From assembly GCA_023525975.1 (NCBI GenBank), contig CM042038.1:3659272-3723271 (forward strand): a DNA stretch of 64,000 nt, read 5' to 3'. The notes under the pieces were generated by a model, which saw only the letters and a program-made list of their open reading frames with translations, was not told where the DNA came from and searched no databases. The position numbers were made by a program, and so were the translations under genes. This stretch comes from Smallanthus sonchifolius (taxonomy: Eukaryota; Streptophyta; Magnoliopsida; Asterales; Asteraceae). Shown piece by piece: positions 54,429 through 64,000 of this stretch (within the stretch, counting starts at the first letter, position 1; the number at the start of each line of letters is the position of its first letter).

Positions 54429-55310
54429 CTATTTCCAGCCTACCGGCATACAAAAGCTGTAGATGTCAGAAATCCTATCAATCTTAGCCTCGATTTCTTC
54501 CAAATGACATTCATCATCTCCACCATTGCGCCAGCCAGGACGGTTCATGATGTCAACTGCATCCTTAACCCGCCCATACAGAAGAAGTGGAATTGGAGGT
54601 GGAAACTCTGCGTGTATCAAACAAAGAAAAAGTTAATCATGTAGCAGCTAGCAAGCGCTATTTTAGGAGGAACTGACCTGCAGTCCCGGGACTAGGAGGG
54701 CGATAAGGAGTTGTCCTAGCAAACCTGCCCTGAAATTGGCCAAACAAAGTAGTAGAATTATAACATTTCATTTGTGGGTATAAAATATAAGTAGCAGCAG
54801 CGTTCTTACATCCTTCTTACTCTTCCCCGAAACATGACTTTGGGACGGTGGTGTAAGACGCATCTTGGCAAACCTGTCCACCACCTAAACAAGAATTTGG
54901 CAAATAATTGGGGAATCTGGAACTAAACAAAACATAACTAGTGTGGAATGGCAAACTAAACATGATTGTAACATTAAGCTTTGGCAAATAATAACATCTA
55001 AATTTGTGAGCAGTTAATTTCTGAATTGAACACAGAACTAGTGATATCAATCAAGGCATGGCTCATAAGTTGATGACAAAAAGCAGTTGCAATTCTATGA
55101 TCATCACAAAAACATGAATAAAACACCAATAACTCCCCAAATCATATATATGTTTAAAACGATACGATAACAAGAGGCTCTTACATTCTCAGAAGAGATC
55201 TCCGGCTGAAAACGCCTGTTCACCAACACAAAACAAATCAAAATCAATCAAATATACACAAATCAAAATTAGTGCGTTTGAAAGTACCTCTTGCACGGGT
55301 GACGAGCCAT
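54429..55310 (-). CDS. Five-exon gene for a 119-aa protein of unknown function
   Basis: Assembled by reading splice sites on the minus strand. Exons: 55310-55288, 55215-55185, 54884-54810, 54729-54678 and 54607-54429 (23, 31, 75, 52 and 179 nt; 360 in total, including the stop). All four introns are GT-AG and phases agree throughout. Start MARHPCK; then QPEISSEN, VVDRFAKMRLTPPSQ, FARTTPYRPPSPGTA, FPPPIPLLLYGRVKDAVDIM, RNGGDDECHLEEIEAKI and end CMPVGWK. N-terminal half basic and proline-rich; C-terminal half has an acidic helix. No signal peptide or membrane segment. I do not recognise the family. A hAT MITE lies about 110 bp upstream of the ATG. Confidence 0.8.
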
Positions 55311-55420
55311 TGCGAAACCCCATTTGCGACCAAAAAGGGGGAAGTAGATTATTATGATCGATCCGATCCGATCCGATCTGTTTATTTCCAAAAAGGGGGA
55401 AGTAGTACATGTGGTGTTTG

Positions 55421-55939
55421 CAATGTTTTTAAACCCGGACCGGTCGGACCGGGAACCGGGACCTCCACCGGTCCGGTTACATGCTCTGAGACCGTTTGCT
55501 GGTTGAACCGGGCGGTCCAATCGATTCAGCGGTCGAACCGCGAACCGGTGGTAGAACCGGGTAGTTTAATTAATTTATTTTTTACTATTTTTTTTATCTT
55601 TTTTATCCTATAGTCCTCCTACTTACTTCTATTTACAATTTTAACCCAATTTGGCTCTTTCCTTTTAACTTATACGCTGGCACAGGTCCTCCAAAACCCT
55701 AATCAAAATTAAAATTGAAGATTCAAAATAAATAAAATTCCTACAGACCTACAACCCTCGTACTTGACTCAAAATTGTTTAAATGGTTGTATATGTAGTA
55801 TTTGGAATTTTTTATATTTTTCTATATATTTTTATGAATATTTATATTATTTATTGCGTCATCCGGTTCTTGAATCCGGTCCGACCGGTGAACCTCTAAG
55901 ACGTCCGGTTCGTTGTCCGGTACGGTTCTGAAAACATTG
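55421..55939. mobile_element. hAT-type MITE (519 bp) in the promoter of the five-exon gene
   Basis: Duplication GGTGTTTG at 55413-55420 and 55940-55947. Ends CAATGTTTTTAAACCCGGAC and, from the right, CAATGTTTTCAGAACCGTAC, are inverted repeats with a few mismatches. CCGG-rich subterminal sequence. Lies 111 bp upstream of the ATG at 55310. Confidence 0.9.
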
Positions 55940-55947
55940 GGTGTTTG

Positions 55948-58900
55948 TTACTGGAACTTTTTTTTTATCAAAATTGGTTTTTAACCCAAACAATTTTTTC
56001 AGTAAAAAGCCCATTAATATTAAACATTTCTCATCAAACTAAAGTTGCATTAAATGGGCCCAGCCGAAAGTAGTGGGCTGTAGTCATTTAAAAACTTCTG
56101 CCATCACACTGAAGCTTATGAATAAGTTTGTTGGGACCAAAGGTGAAAAATTAGTAACTCATTTTCATTCTCCACTCTCTCAAGTCTCAAACACTCTCCT
56201 CAAGGTTAAATTGTTAAAATTTATATTCTAGGTTTAAACATTTGTTTTTTTCTCTCTCTCATTGTTTATATAATATTTTTAATAGCTTTCTTTGTTTAGA
56301 ATTGATTATATATTAAATGTTAATAGCTTTCTTTCTTTTTTTTTTCTCTCTCTCATTGTTTATATAATTTTTTTTAAAGCCATATCTATGTAAGTTAATT
56401 GACAAGAGCGAGCGGGTATTGTGTGTGTGTTTAATGGTTCAGTTGACCACTAAAGAAGTAAATACAATGTTTTAAACACATGTGATTCAAATGACGTTTT
56501 TAAACTAAAGTGACTCTCGAAAGTGCTCTAAAAGCTTTTGACTAAAATGCTAAGTTTTGGCTTGTTTTTGCATGAGAGTAGGGGAAAAGTGTTGACTAAG
56601 TGTGGTGTAGTATGTAAGTGCGCAAATATGTGTTATGGCAAATTACTGGCTGTCATCGAGTCCAGAACGATCATTGTGCTCCCGAGGGCTAAAACTCATT
56701 TTCAAAGACAACGATTTCTTGACTTATAAAACTTCTGGTTGACTTTCTATTCCTTTCATCTTTTTTTTTCTTTTTTGAATATTAATAAAAAAAAATCATT
56801 AAAAAAATATTACAGTCTACCAAAACATGTAATTTTGAAAGAAATGAAACACAAGTGCAATGGTTATTTTTATATTAGGGATTCATAACTTAACTCTCTA
56901 TATTTTTACATTAATTTTTTATTTTAATTGATAAATGATAGTTTATATTAAGTTCGTTTGATTGATGATATAATAACTATTTGTAATTAAATAATAATTA
57001 TTTGTAATTAAATTTATTAATATAAAGATTATTATTTAATATGAGAAAAGAAATAGAAAATATAATATTTAATAGAAGAGAGAGACATGAAAATAAAGAT
57101 GAGAAGTAATTAGAGAGTGAAACGTGTACTTAAGAGATTTATTAGAGTGGTAAGATAAAAATAATAATAATATTGAGATTTTTTTATTTTTTAAATAATG
57201 GTACTAATAACGTGTAGCAGCCATTGAAATTGAAATACACAAAGAAGACAGCAAAAGAGTCAACATGATTCCACTTCCAAATTGCTATCAAACAAATCTC
57301 CCCCTCTGAATCTGAATTCTTTTAACCTTTTCACCCAACATATTTAATTTAATCACCTGAAATTAATTAATTAGTTAATTAATTAATTAATTAAGTTGGC
57401 AGTACAAACTACTAGCAGAAAACGAGAGTCCTGCATCCCTAACCAACACTCCAAACACTAAAGGTTGCAAAACTATAATTTTATCACTCCACTTTTTGTT
57501 CTTTGTCACCTCCAAACTTTGTCTTTTCCATCTTTTAATTATTACTATTTTATCCATACTTGTAGTTTTGTTAGAAATAAAAAAAAAGTATATAGTTTTT
57601 TACAATATATTAGAAAAACAAAAAAAAGATGTGTTGACTACTCAACCACATTTTAATAATTCTATATTTATAATAATTTCAACTCTCAAACAACTTCAAA
57701 ATATTATTTAATATATTTTTTTAAAATTACAGAATATATAGATATATTCGGTATCAATGTGAGGAATCGGATGTGGGATTCGTTTCGGGAAATCAGACGG
57801 GTATGTCCCAGACCCGTGAAAAATAAATTTTATAATTAACTCCATACTCAGTCTCATTTCCAAATACATGTCTGGAATATTTCTAGTTTCAGGCTAAATA
57901 ATTTGTCTTCCATAAGTCTAAGTTAACGTAGTTTAATTTTTTTCTTCTTTTATAAAAATATAATTGTATGTTAAAAACCTCTTGGAATAAGTTTGCCACT
58001 GATATTTTTTTATAATTATTTTAAGGTATTTGTACCTATGATTCTACTCTATTAAAAATTTATAATTTAATAAAAAAGTTGGATATTTAATCAGATGCTG
58101 GATTTAGAGTATTAAAAAATTGAAATCTTAATTTCCAATCTTTCCACTTATAAAAATTAATTATATTTAACTCATCTTGATAGACGTCCCTAATTTTCAT
58201 GGAAGATGTTGATTTCCATGGAAAAAGTAGGAGAGATGTGTATTGGTAGGTGGGAAGTTAGTAGAAAAATATTAGTATTTTTATCACAAAAATGCAAAAA
58301 TAAAAATAAAAAATAAACATATTTTAATCAACTGTTTATTTAGAAAAATGTATTTTCGTTTTACTTAAATTATACGGTCATCTATTTCTTAAAAAATTCT
58401 AAAATGTAAGAAGTAACCTGAGAACAAGTTTTCCATATAATCTTTTTTTTCTTTTTGAGGTAAAAGATTCGTGAAATGTTTCATCCAATAACAAGCACAA
58501 TAATCGGTAGCTTGTGTTTTTTTTAATATTGTTTGTTATTAACTTAATTGATCTTTTTTAACGGTAATTTTTACTCTTAAAATAGCATTTAATTCTGTAC
58601 ACGTAAGATTTGAACCCATATTACATTTGTGAAGAATGAAGAGCGGTTGTAGTGAACAAGGGTTTAAGGATTAGTAGCTCCATGATGGTATATTTATCAA
58701 CGAATTTTAAATACATTTTATTATCAACGAATTTTAAATACATTTTATTATAAATTTAAAATTTACATGTCATTGCTGTTTAACATTTTCTTGGATGTCA
58801 ACCAATTTGCTAGCTTCTTCGTAATTCCCTTTGTGGTAATTCAAATAATATGTAACCAAACCTACTTTATTCAAATAATATGCAACACTTTTTACATGAA

Positions 58901-61900
58901 AAAGTTACCAGGATAACGTCATATTTTATCTCATTTGGTAAAGGCTATTGCATCTTAAATTAGAGGTCTTGGTTTCAAACTCAGTCATTCAGTGAATTAT
59001 TTGATGTAATTTAGGAGTAAAGTATGATAGATTTACCGTTCAAAAATATCATGTTTTGCCTGTAAAACAGTTAGAGCTCGGGCTAGAATTAATTTCATTC
59101 AGAATCATGTTAGGTTGGTAAAGATGGAATTGAAATTCAATCATTCAATTCCCTCATTAATGTAACTTTCATTTACACTAGTATTGGAATTTGAAAATAA
59201 TCCATTAGAATTTAAAAGAATCTATAAAAAATACATCTATTTTTTTATAATTATTCTACGTCTTTTAAGTTGTTTCTTAGTTTTCTTTGGTTTCTTTCAA
59301 ATCAAACAAACATGCATACCTAGGAAAAGACTATGACCATGTTGGTCATCTCTTCGTCCAATAACGGATCACAAATCACAAGAAAACCGGTGACGACGTT
59401 GATCATCCATTGTGACAGTATAGAAACTATGTATAAATATAATAAAACGTATTTATTTCGATGAAGTTTTAAAAATTATTTATAAGGTAATATGATGATG
59501 TAATGTAAGGGAGGAATAGGTTAAGTTGACGTGACCCGAACAACACGGAAGAATGTGTTGAATGCCACCGTTTAAATCTCAAATATAATGCACACTTACT
59601 ATTATTATTAATATTTACAAAACTTATACCCTTCAATTTACGATGTTCCTACATTTTCTCCCCTTCTATTTCTCAAAGTTTTCTTTTTGATCCAAAAGTC
59701 AAATTGGACGTCAGATTAAATTATTTAATGAGCTAAAGTAAACCTATAAACAATCATAACATGAATTTTGTGAAGCAAGCGATTATAATGTATGTTCTGA
59801 AAAATAAATTATTTAAAATACTAATTTTTCTTTCAAATTTAAGATCTTTATTTATCTCAATCGATCTGTTTGTCACTATTTTCCTGCATATTATTTTAAT
59901 TATTATATACATAATAACTTGTACCTCTGCATAAATGCAATGTACCTAAGACAAATTGACTGAAATACCCTTGTAAGTTAACATAACTCTTTAACGGCGT
60001 TGATGTCCTGGAATAAAATGGCAAACAAATTAAAATGATAGTACGATGTCTCACATGCAAAAAAAAATTGGGATTTAAGTGGCAATTTGGACCAAATTAC
60101 ATGGGCTGTAACAAAATTTAACTGTTAGAAAATATCCGAGTTTGACATTGTTTTAAACACCACAACTACTTGAAGCGTGTCTTTTCTTTTTTTAATAATC
60201 TTTTTTAAAATCTTGAAAATTAAATAGATTGAGTGGGATATATGAAATGATGGACATATATTTTGTAAAAATATTTGTGTAAACTGTTTCATGTGGTAAA
60301 TTTTATAGTACAAAAGTATGTTGAGACATGTTTTGCCCCAGTTCCAAGGCATTGATCCTTAGCATCCATATTTACACACAAATGGCAATTATCTTTTGCT
60401 GGAACTCCATCCTTAATGCATGCTAAATCTACCTATGTTGGTCAACAAAAGTCAAAATCAATCTTTATTGGCCATCATAATATTCAATTACCCGCATAAA
60501 ATAGTTACAAAAAATTTGCATCATTATTAGGGCTAGGAAATGAGCAGAAGTCAGATGACTTCACATGGGGATGTTTTAGCAATTGGATTTAAAGATTTGA
60601 GGGTACAATAAAAGACAAATGAAAAGTATCGTCTTTTGACCTTTTGGGGTAAAATAAAGGTGCCCCTTAACATCTGTCGGAAAAGAAACACCCCAAAACA
60701 TAAAGTTACTTTTTTCTACAGCAAATCTTCCAAAATATTTATCCATTTTTTCATATAAAATGATAGACATTTTCATATAAATCTTCCAAAAACTAGTTTT
60801 AAGAACATAGTTTTAATAAAATGTTTGGGATAAACCATTAACTACGGTTTTAAAAATGATAAATTCAACCGACCCTGTTCGTTGGGTCGGTAGAGCCGGT
60901 CAGTTTTGATAGTTCATTGGTTTGATTGTTTGACTTCGGTTTTAACTATTTTAAGCCAATTTTATAATCTACTCGCCATTTAAAGGATTTGAACCTTCGA
61001 TCTTTGGGATAGAGTGAAACACCTTAACGTCCCCTCAGATAATCCGGTATACCTCTCGTTTGTTTGGCCAATATATCAGTTGAACGGTAACCAAAGCCAA
61101 TAATCTCTCCAACCAAAGCCAATAACATTTAATTATCACACCACCACAATCACATGTGTATACCCCTTGCCAAGTGATGGGTGGTGTGATAATGAGGATA
61201 GTAATGTGGCGCAACGTTACGTGCACTTTATTATCACACCACACCACACCACAATAATACCGGTATACCCCATGCTTTTAGAAAAAAAGTTTTTTTTTGT
61301 TTTAATCATTATGATTCAGGAAAGAGAGTTTATATTCGGTGAAATGTGTATTAATTTAACATTAAATTCACTAATTATTAGTGTTAAGAAAACTTTTGCC
61401 TGTCATGTGAAAAACCTCCAAGACAAATCTGTCAATGATGGTGTTGTTCATCATATAATCATGGAAATTTTAATCTGAAAACCTCAAAGGGGCAGGTGGG
61501 GACTGATCTTGATGACAAATCTTGTCAAAATTAATTAGCCATGATTGAAATTTGTGAGGTGATGTGAGGTGAGCTCTAGATGATGTCAAAATTCAAGGGA
61601 CCGGCCATAAGCAAGCAAAAAACCAAAACAACTCATTAAAAATCAAAATCAAATCAAAGAACAAATGAAAAAGAGAGTTGTAACTTGTAATGAACAATAA
61701 AAAAACAATAATAATAATAATAATAATATATGAATTTCAAATCTCAAATGGTATATACATCATGATCGGCCATTGTTCTTAAATCATGATCTACTAACCA
61801 AAAAAGATAACATTAATTTCTGCCTATGATAATACCAAAATACCCACGGTTTAGCACTAATATTACATGATTCATACATCAAAATGTCAAAAAGATAGTG

Positions 61901-62000
61901 GGAAAAACGTGGGTATTTTGGTTAATTTACCAACTATTCAAAGCCATAAAAAAAAAATCTTGAAAGTAAACTAACAGATTAACAAAAAGTTCCCAACATT
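55948..62000. other. Six kilobases of intergenic DNA
   Basis: No gene recognised in either strand. AATT tetranucleotide run at about 57360-57395; a 26-bp tandem pair near 58694-58750 (ATCAACGAATTTTAAATACA); AAT trinucleotide run near 61706-61728; an inverted and direct repeat cluster at 61132-61270 listed separately. Likely contains the 3'UTR of the CLE gene near its right end. Confidence 0.4.
61132..61270. repeat. Foldback cluster, possible MITE remnant
   Basis: ATTATCACACCACC at 61132-61145 is the reverse complement of GGTGGTGTGATAAT at 61180-61193, and a further ATTATCACACCACACC follows near 61230. GTATACCCC occurs near 61158 and 61264. No target duplication found. Confidence 0.4.
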
Positions 62001-62291
62001 TTAGTTGTGCAAAGGATCTGGGCAACTGGGAACTCTTCTTTTGCTATCTTCAAAGCTTTTGTCTTTGGGGACAGTTGAGTTAATGCCATTAAAGAACCTT
62101 TTGTAAAGCTCCGATCTTTTGATCTCATCTGAATCTTTAGCAGCTGATGATGGTGGTGATGTTCTTATTGCAGAAACCCTACAAGAACTGGTATTCAAAG
62201 CCCAATGTTGGAGTACCAAGAAGATGATGAGCAAGACCACTATTGATGAGTACACCGCCGATATCCTCCTTTTGCCGGAAAATAATGACAT
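62001..62291 (-). CDS. CLE27-like signalling peptide precursor
   Basis: 96 aa from the ATG at 62291; the longer frame has no ATG and its start is a CT microsatellite in the 5'UTR. Residues about 10-30 (ISAVYSSIVVLLIIFLVLQ) are a hydrophobic signal anchor for secretion. A variable region with RVSAIRTSP and LYKRFFNG follows. The last 12 residues, RRVPSCPDPLHN, are the CLE peptide, preceded by a Lys cut site. Most CLE peptides have Gly at position 6; here it is Cys, as I recall for Arabidopsis CLE27. After cleavage and proline modification the peptide would be perceived by a leucine-rich-repeat receptor kinase at the cell surface. No intron. The microsatellite at about 62398-62420 is partly duplicated at 62453-62490. 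Confidence 0.9.
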   Translation of the reverse strand: MSLFSGKRRISAVYSSIVVLLIIFLVLQHWALNTSSCRVSAIRTSPPSSAAKDSDEIKRSELYKRFFNGINSTVPKDKSFEDSKRRVPSCPDPLHN

Positions 62292-64000
62292 GGTGGTTGA
62301 GAACCCACATAAAGGAACTGATATGTTGTTTTCCGGTGATGACTGTTTGGCCGGTTGGGTGATGGTTTTCTTATTTTCTTTTAAGCATCTGTTTGTTTCT
62401 CTCTCTCTCTCTCTAACGGAGATATACACAGAGAGTGACGTGTTGTGTTTCTCTCTCCCTCTCTAACGGAGATATACACAGAGAGTGATGTGTTGTGTTT
62501 CTCTTTCTATATCGACGGTTAAATATGATAGGATCTCAAGAAAAGACTTATGAGAGTTGAGAGGAAGATGGTAAAAGAAGTTAATTAATTTTCATGCAAT
62601 TATGGACCCCACTTGTATAGAAGAACAAAACCATGACAGAACACATCAAACTTTTTATAATTGTACTCCCTATTTTCTAACACCACTTATATTTTTTATA
62701 CGTTAAAATTAGATATCTATACTATTAGATAAAGGTTGTTTTTATATTTTAATTCAAATTTTATTGTTAATCAATCGTATCTAGTAATATATCTTACTTG
62801 TAAAGTAAGATCTCCAAGGGTAACGTAGGTAACCTTATCTCCATAGATAGAGTGGCTACTTCGAATATGATCCCTACTCGTAATCACTTTAAAAAAATTA
62901 ACGATGGTATAAAGTATTTACTAGTAGAAGAAGAGAATAGAAAAAGGACAGAAAATGATCACAGATCACTTATAACGTAACTAACGTCTAACATCGACAC
63001 TTATGAAGAAAGACGGACACAAAATGTAGGACAAGCCAAGACTTCAAGATCTAACTAAAGGCAAATATATATGCCTACGTAAAAATCACAAACATTTATT
63101 CGACATCTCCAAAAACTCCTAATATTTTAGTCTACTTGGGTCTACCTTTTGCTTCCCTCCCACCCCCACCCCCACCCCACCCCCACCCCCACCCCCAATG
63201 AGGGTTTCCACCTTCTTATAGGTGCAACAATCTTTTTCTTCTACACATACCCTCCTCCTAGCTCCCTCCCTTCTTTCCTTAATCGTTTCATTCAAAATTG
63301 AAAATACCGGATTTACACAATGTTTAATTATATTATTGGAATTGAGATGACTAAGCACGCCTATAACCGTTTCACTTTTTGTAATTCTTCACTTTATATA
63401 TGTAAACACGTTTACATATACGGTATAAGGAAAAAGAAGAACCCATAGACGAATCGATTTGGGTTCGTCGGTTTTACATAGTTACATATATGTAAGTCAA
63501 GTTAAATTTAAGTAGTTCATTCAAGTTACGTTTATCTAACTCATACAAATGAACACAAAAGAATTGGTTTGGGTTCGTTTGGTTATTTTATAGGTTACAT
63601 ATATGTATCTCATTCAAGTTATGTATGAATTACATATATCTAACACTATGAATCACACACCCAAAATGTTGTAATTAAAACAACAATATCCAAAAAAAAT
63701 AGTTTGAGTAATGGTGAAATGTTTAGAATTCCTTGTGATGAACAACGGAATACCTAAATCGGTGTAATTAGAATTATCTTAGTGGCCAAATGGGTAATTT
63801 ACTTAAGGAAAAATTCAAGGAACTCAAACGCGACAATAATCAAATTTCTTGAATTTTATACAATAAGATCGAAAGAGACGGTAGAGGCGCAATCAAGGTT
63901 GATTTACCATCGACAATCGAAAGCTATACCTATGTGAATTAAAACTCGGAAACAAATGTTTAGAGAACCTTTGTACGAGAAGGCGATGACAATTGAGGCG
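62292..64000. other. Upstream region of the CLE gene and window end
   Basis: A tandem pair of about 55 bp with CTCTCT and GGAGATATACACAGAGAGTG lies at 62398-62505, likely in the 5'UTR or promoter. A C-rich tract at 63158-63197 is listed separately. No further gene. Confidence 0.4.
63158..63197. repeat. C-rich tract, G-quadruplex-capable on the minus strand
   Basis: Six or more runs of four to five C separated by single A residues. The minus strand reads as repeated GGGGGT, suited to G-quadruplex folding. Confidence 0.85.

Noticed and set aside
55352..55378. GATCC tandem as a regulatory array
   Set aside because: Only about four short units; more likely a simple repeat in the 5'UTR of the five-exon gene.
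56538..56729. 63-codon open frame
   Set aside because: No motif, no splice context, no neighbouring exon-like sequence.
60850..60960. Possible MITE fragment with CCGACC/GGTCGG words
   Set aside because: I could not find paired ends or a target duplication.
62292..62429. Longer CLE precursor starting at 62429
   Set aside because: No ATG; encoded by the CT microsatellite. The ATG at 62291 gives a normal signal sequence.

Overview
The window is nuclear DNA from a flowering plant, most likely a eudicot. It holds plant-only gene families (CRF/ERF, CONSTANS-like and CLE peptide genes), GT-AG introns, AT-rich intergenic DNA, and plant chromovirus (Tekay/Del-like), Athila, copia, LINE and hAT-MITE elements. 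The style of the retroelements would fit Asteraceae, but that is only an impression.

Left arm (1-8.68 kb): a CRF-domain ERF transcription factor gene (1138-1980), probably with a 5'UTR intron, then gene-poor DNA with a 91-bp direct repeat and a PIF/Harbinger-like MITE.

Centre (8.69-42.16 kb): one 33.5-kb, four-level nest of LTR retrotransposons. (1) The outermost element is on the + strand and is a badly decayed Tekay-like element; its 5-bp target duplication AGACT is intact at 8683-8687 and 42164-42168. (2) A minus-strand Tekay-like chromovirus (14332-42068) sits in its pol remnant. (3) A minus-strand, gag-protease-only Athila derivative (14729-33495, target duplication TAAAC) sits in the 3' LTR of element 2. 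(4) A plus-strand Tekay-like chromovirus (20211-30405, target duplication CCGAT, LTRs identical on reading) sits in the gag-protease ORF of element 3. The LTR divergence I count by eye falls from outside to inside, as nesting requires.

The most unusual signal is in the LTRs. Three of the four families carry arrays of short hairpin-forming palindromes, and the outer LTR carries two isolated ones. Element 2 has seven 23-nt palindromes with one compensatory pair change, plus four hairpins in which a constant 19-nt loop is closed by a different stem each time. Element 4 has ten palindromes with constant arms and varying centres. Element 3 and the outer element share an 11-bp palindromic core. In element 2 the arrays lie downstream of the TATA box, so they would be in the RNA leader. 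Element 4 also has an extra ORF before gag, with a predicted coiled coil and hydrophobic tail, and an intron-like stop-containing segment inside gag.

Right arm (42.17-64 kb): a second, short CRF-type ERF gene (48135-48632) with a 5'-truncated LINE 166 bp upstream of its ATG; hAT MITEs at 44501-45046, 49143-49555 and 55421-55939, each with an 8-bp duplication; a copia fragment; a CONSTANS-like CCT gene with a degenerate B-box (52202-53122); a five-exon minus-strand gene for a 119-aa protein I do not recognise (54429-55310), with a MITE about 110 bp upstream of its ATG; and a CLE27-like signalling peptide gene (62001-62291). I saw no tRNA, rRNA or CRISPR.
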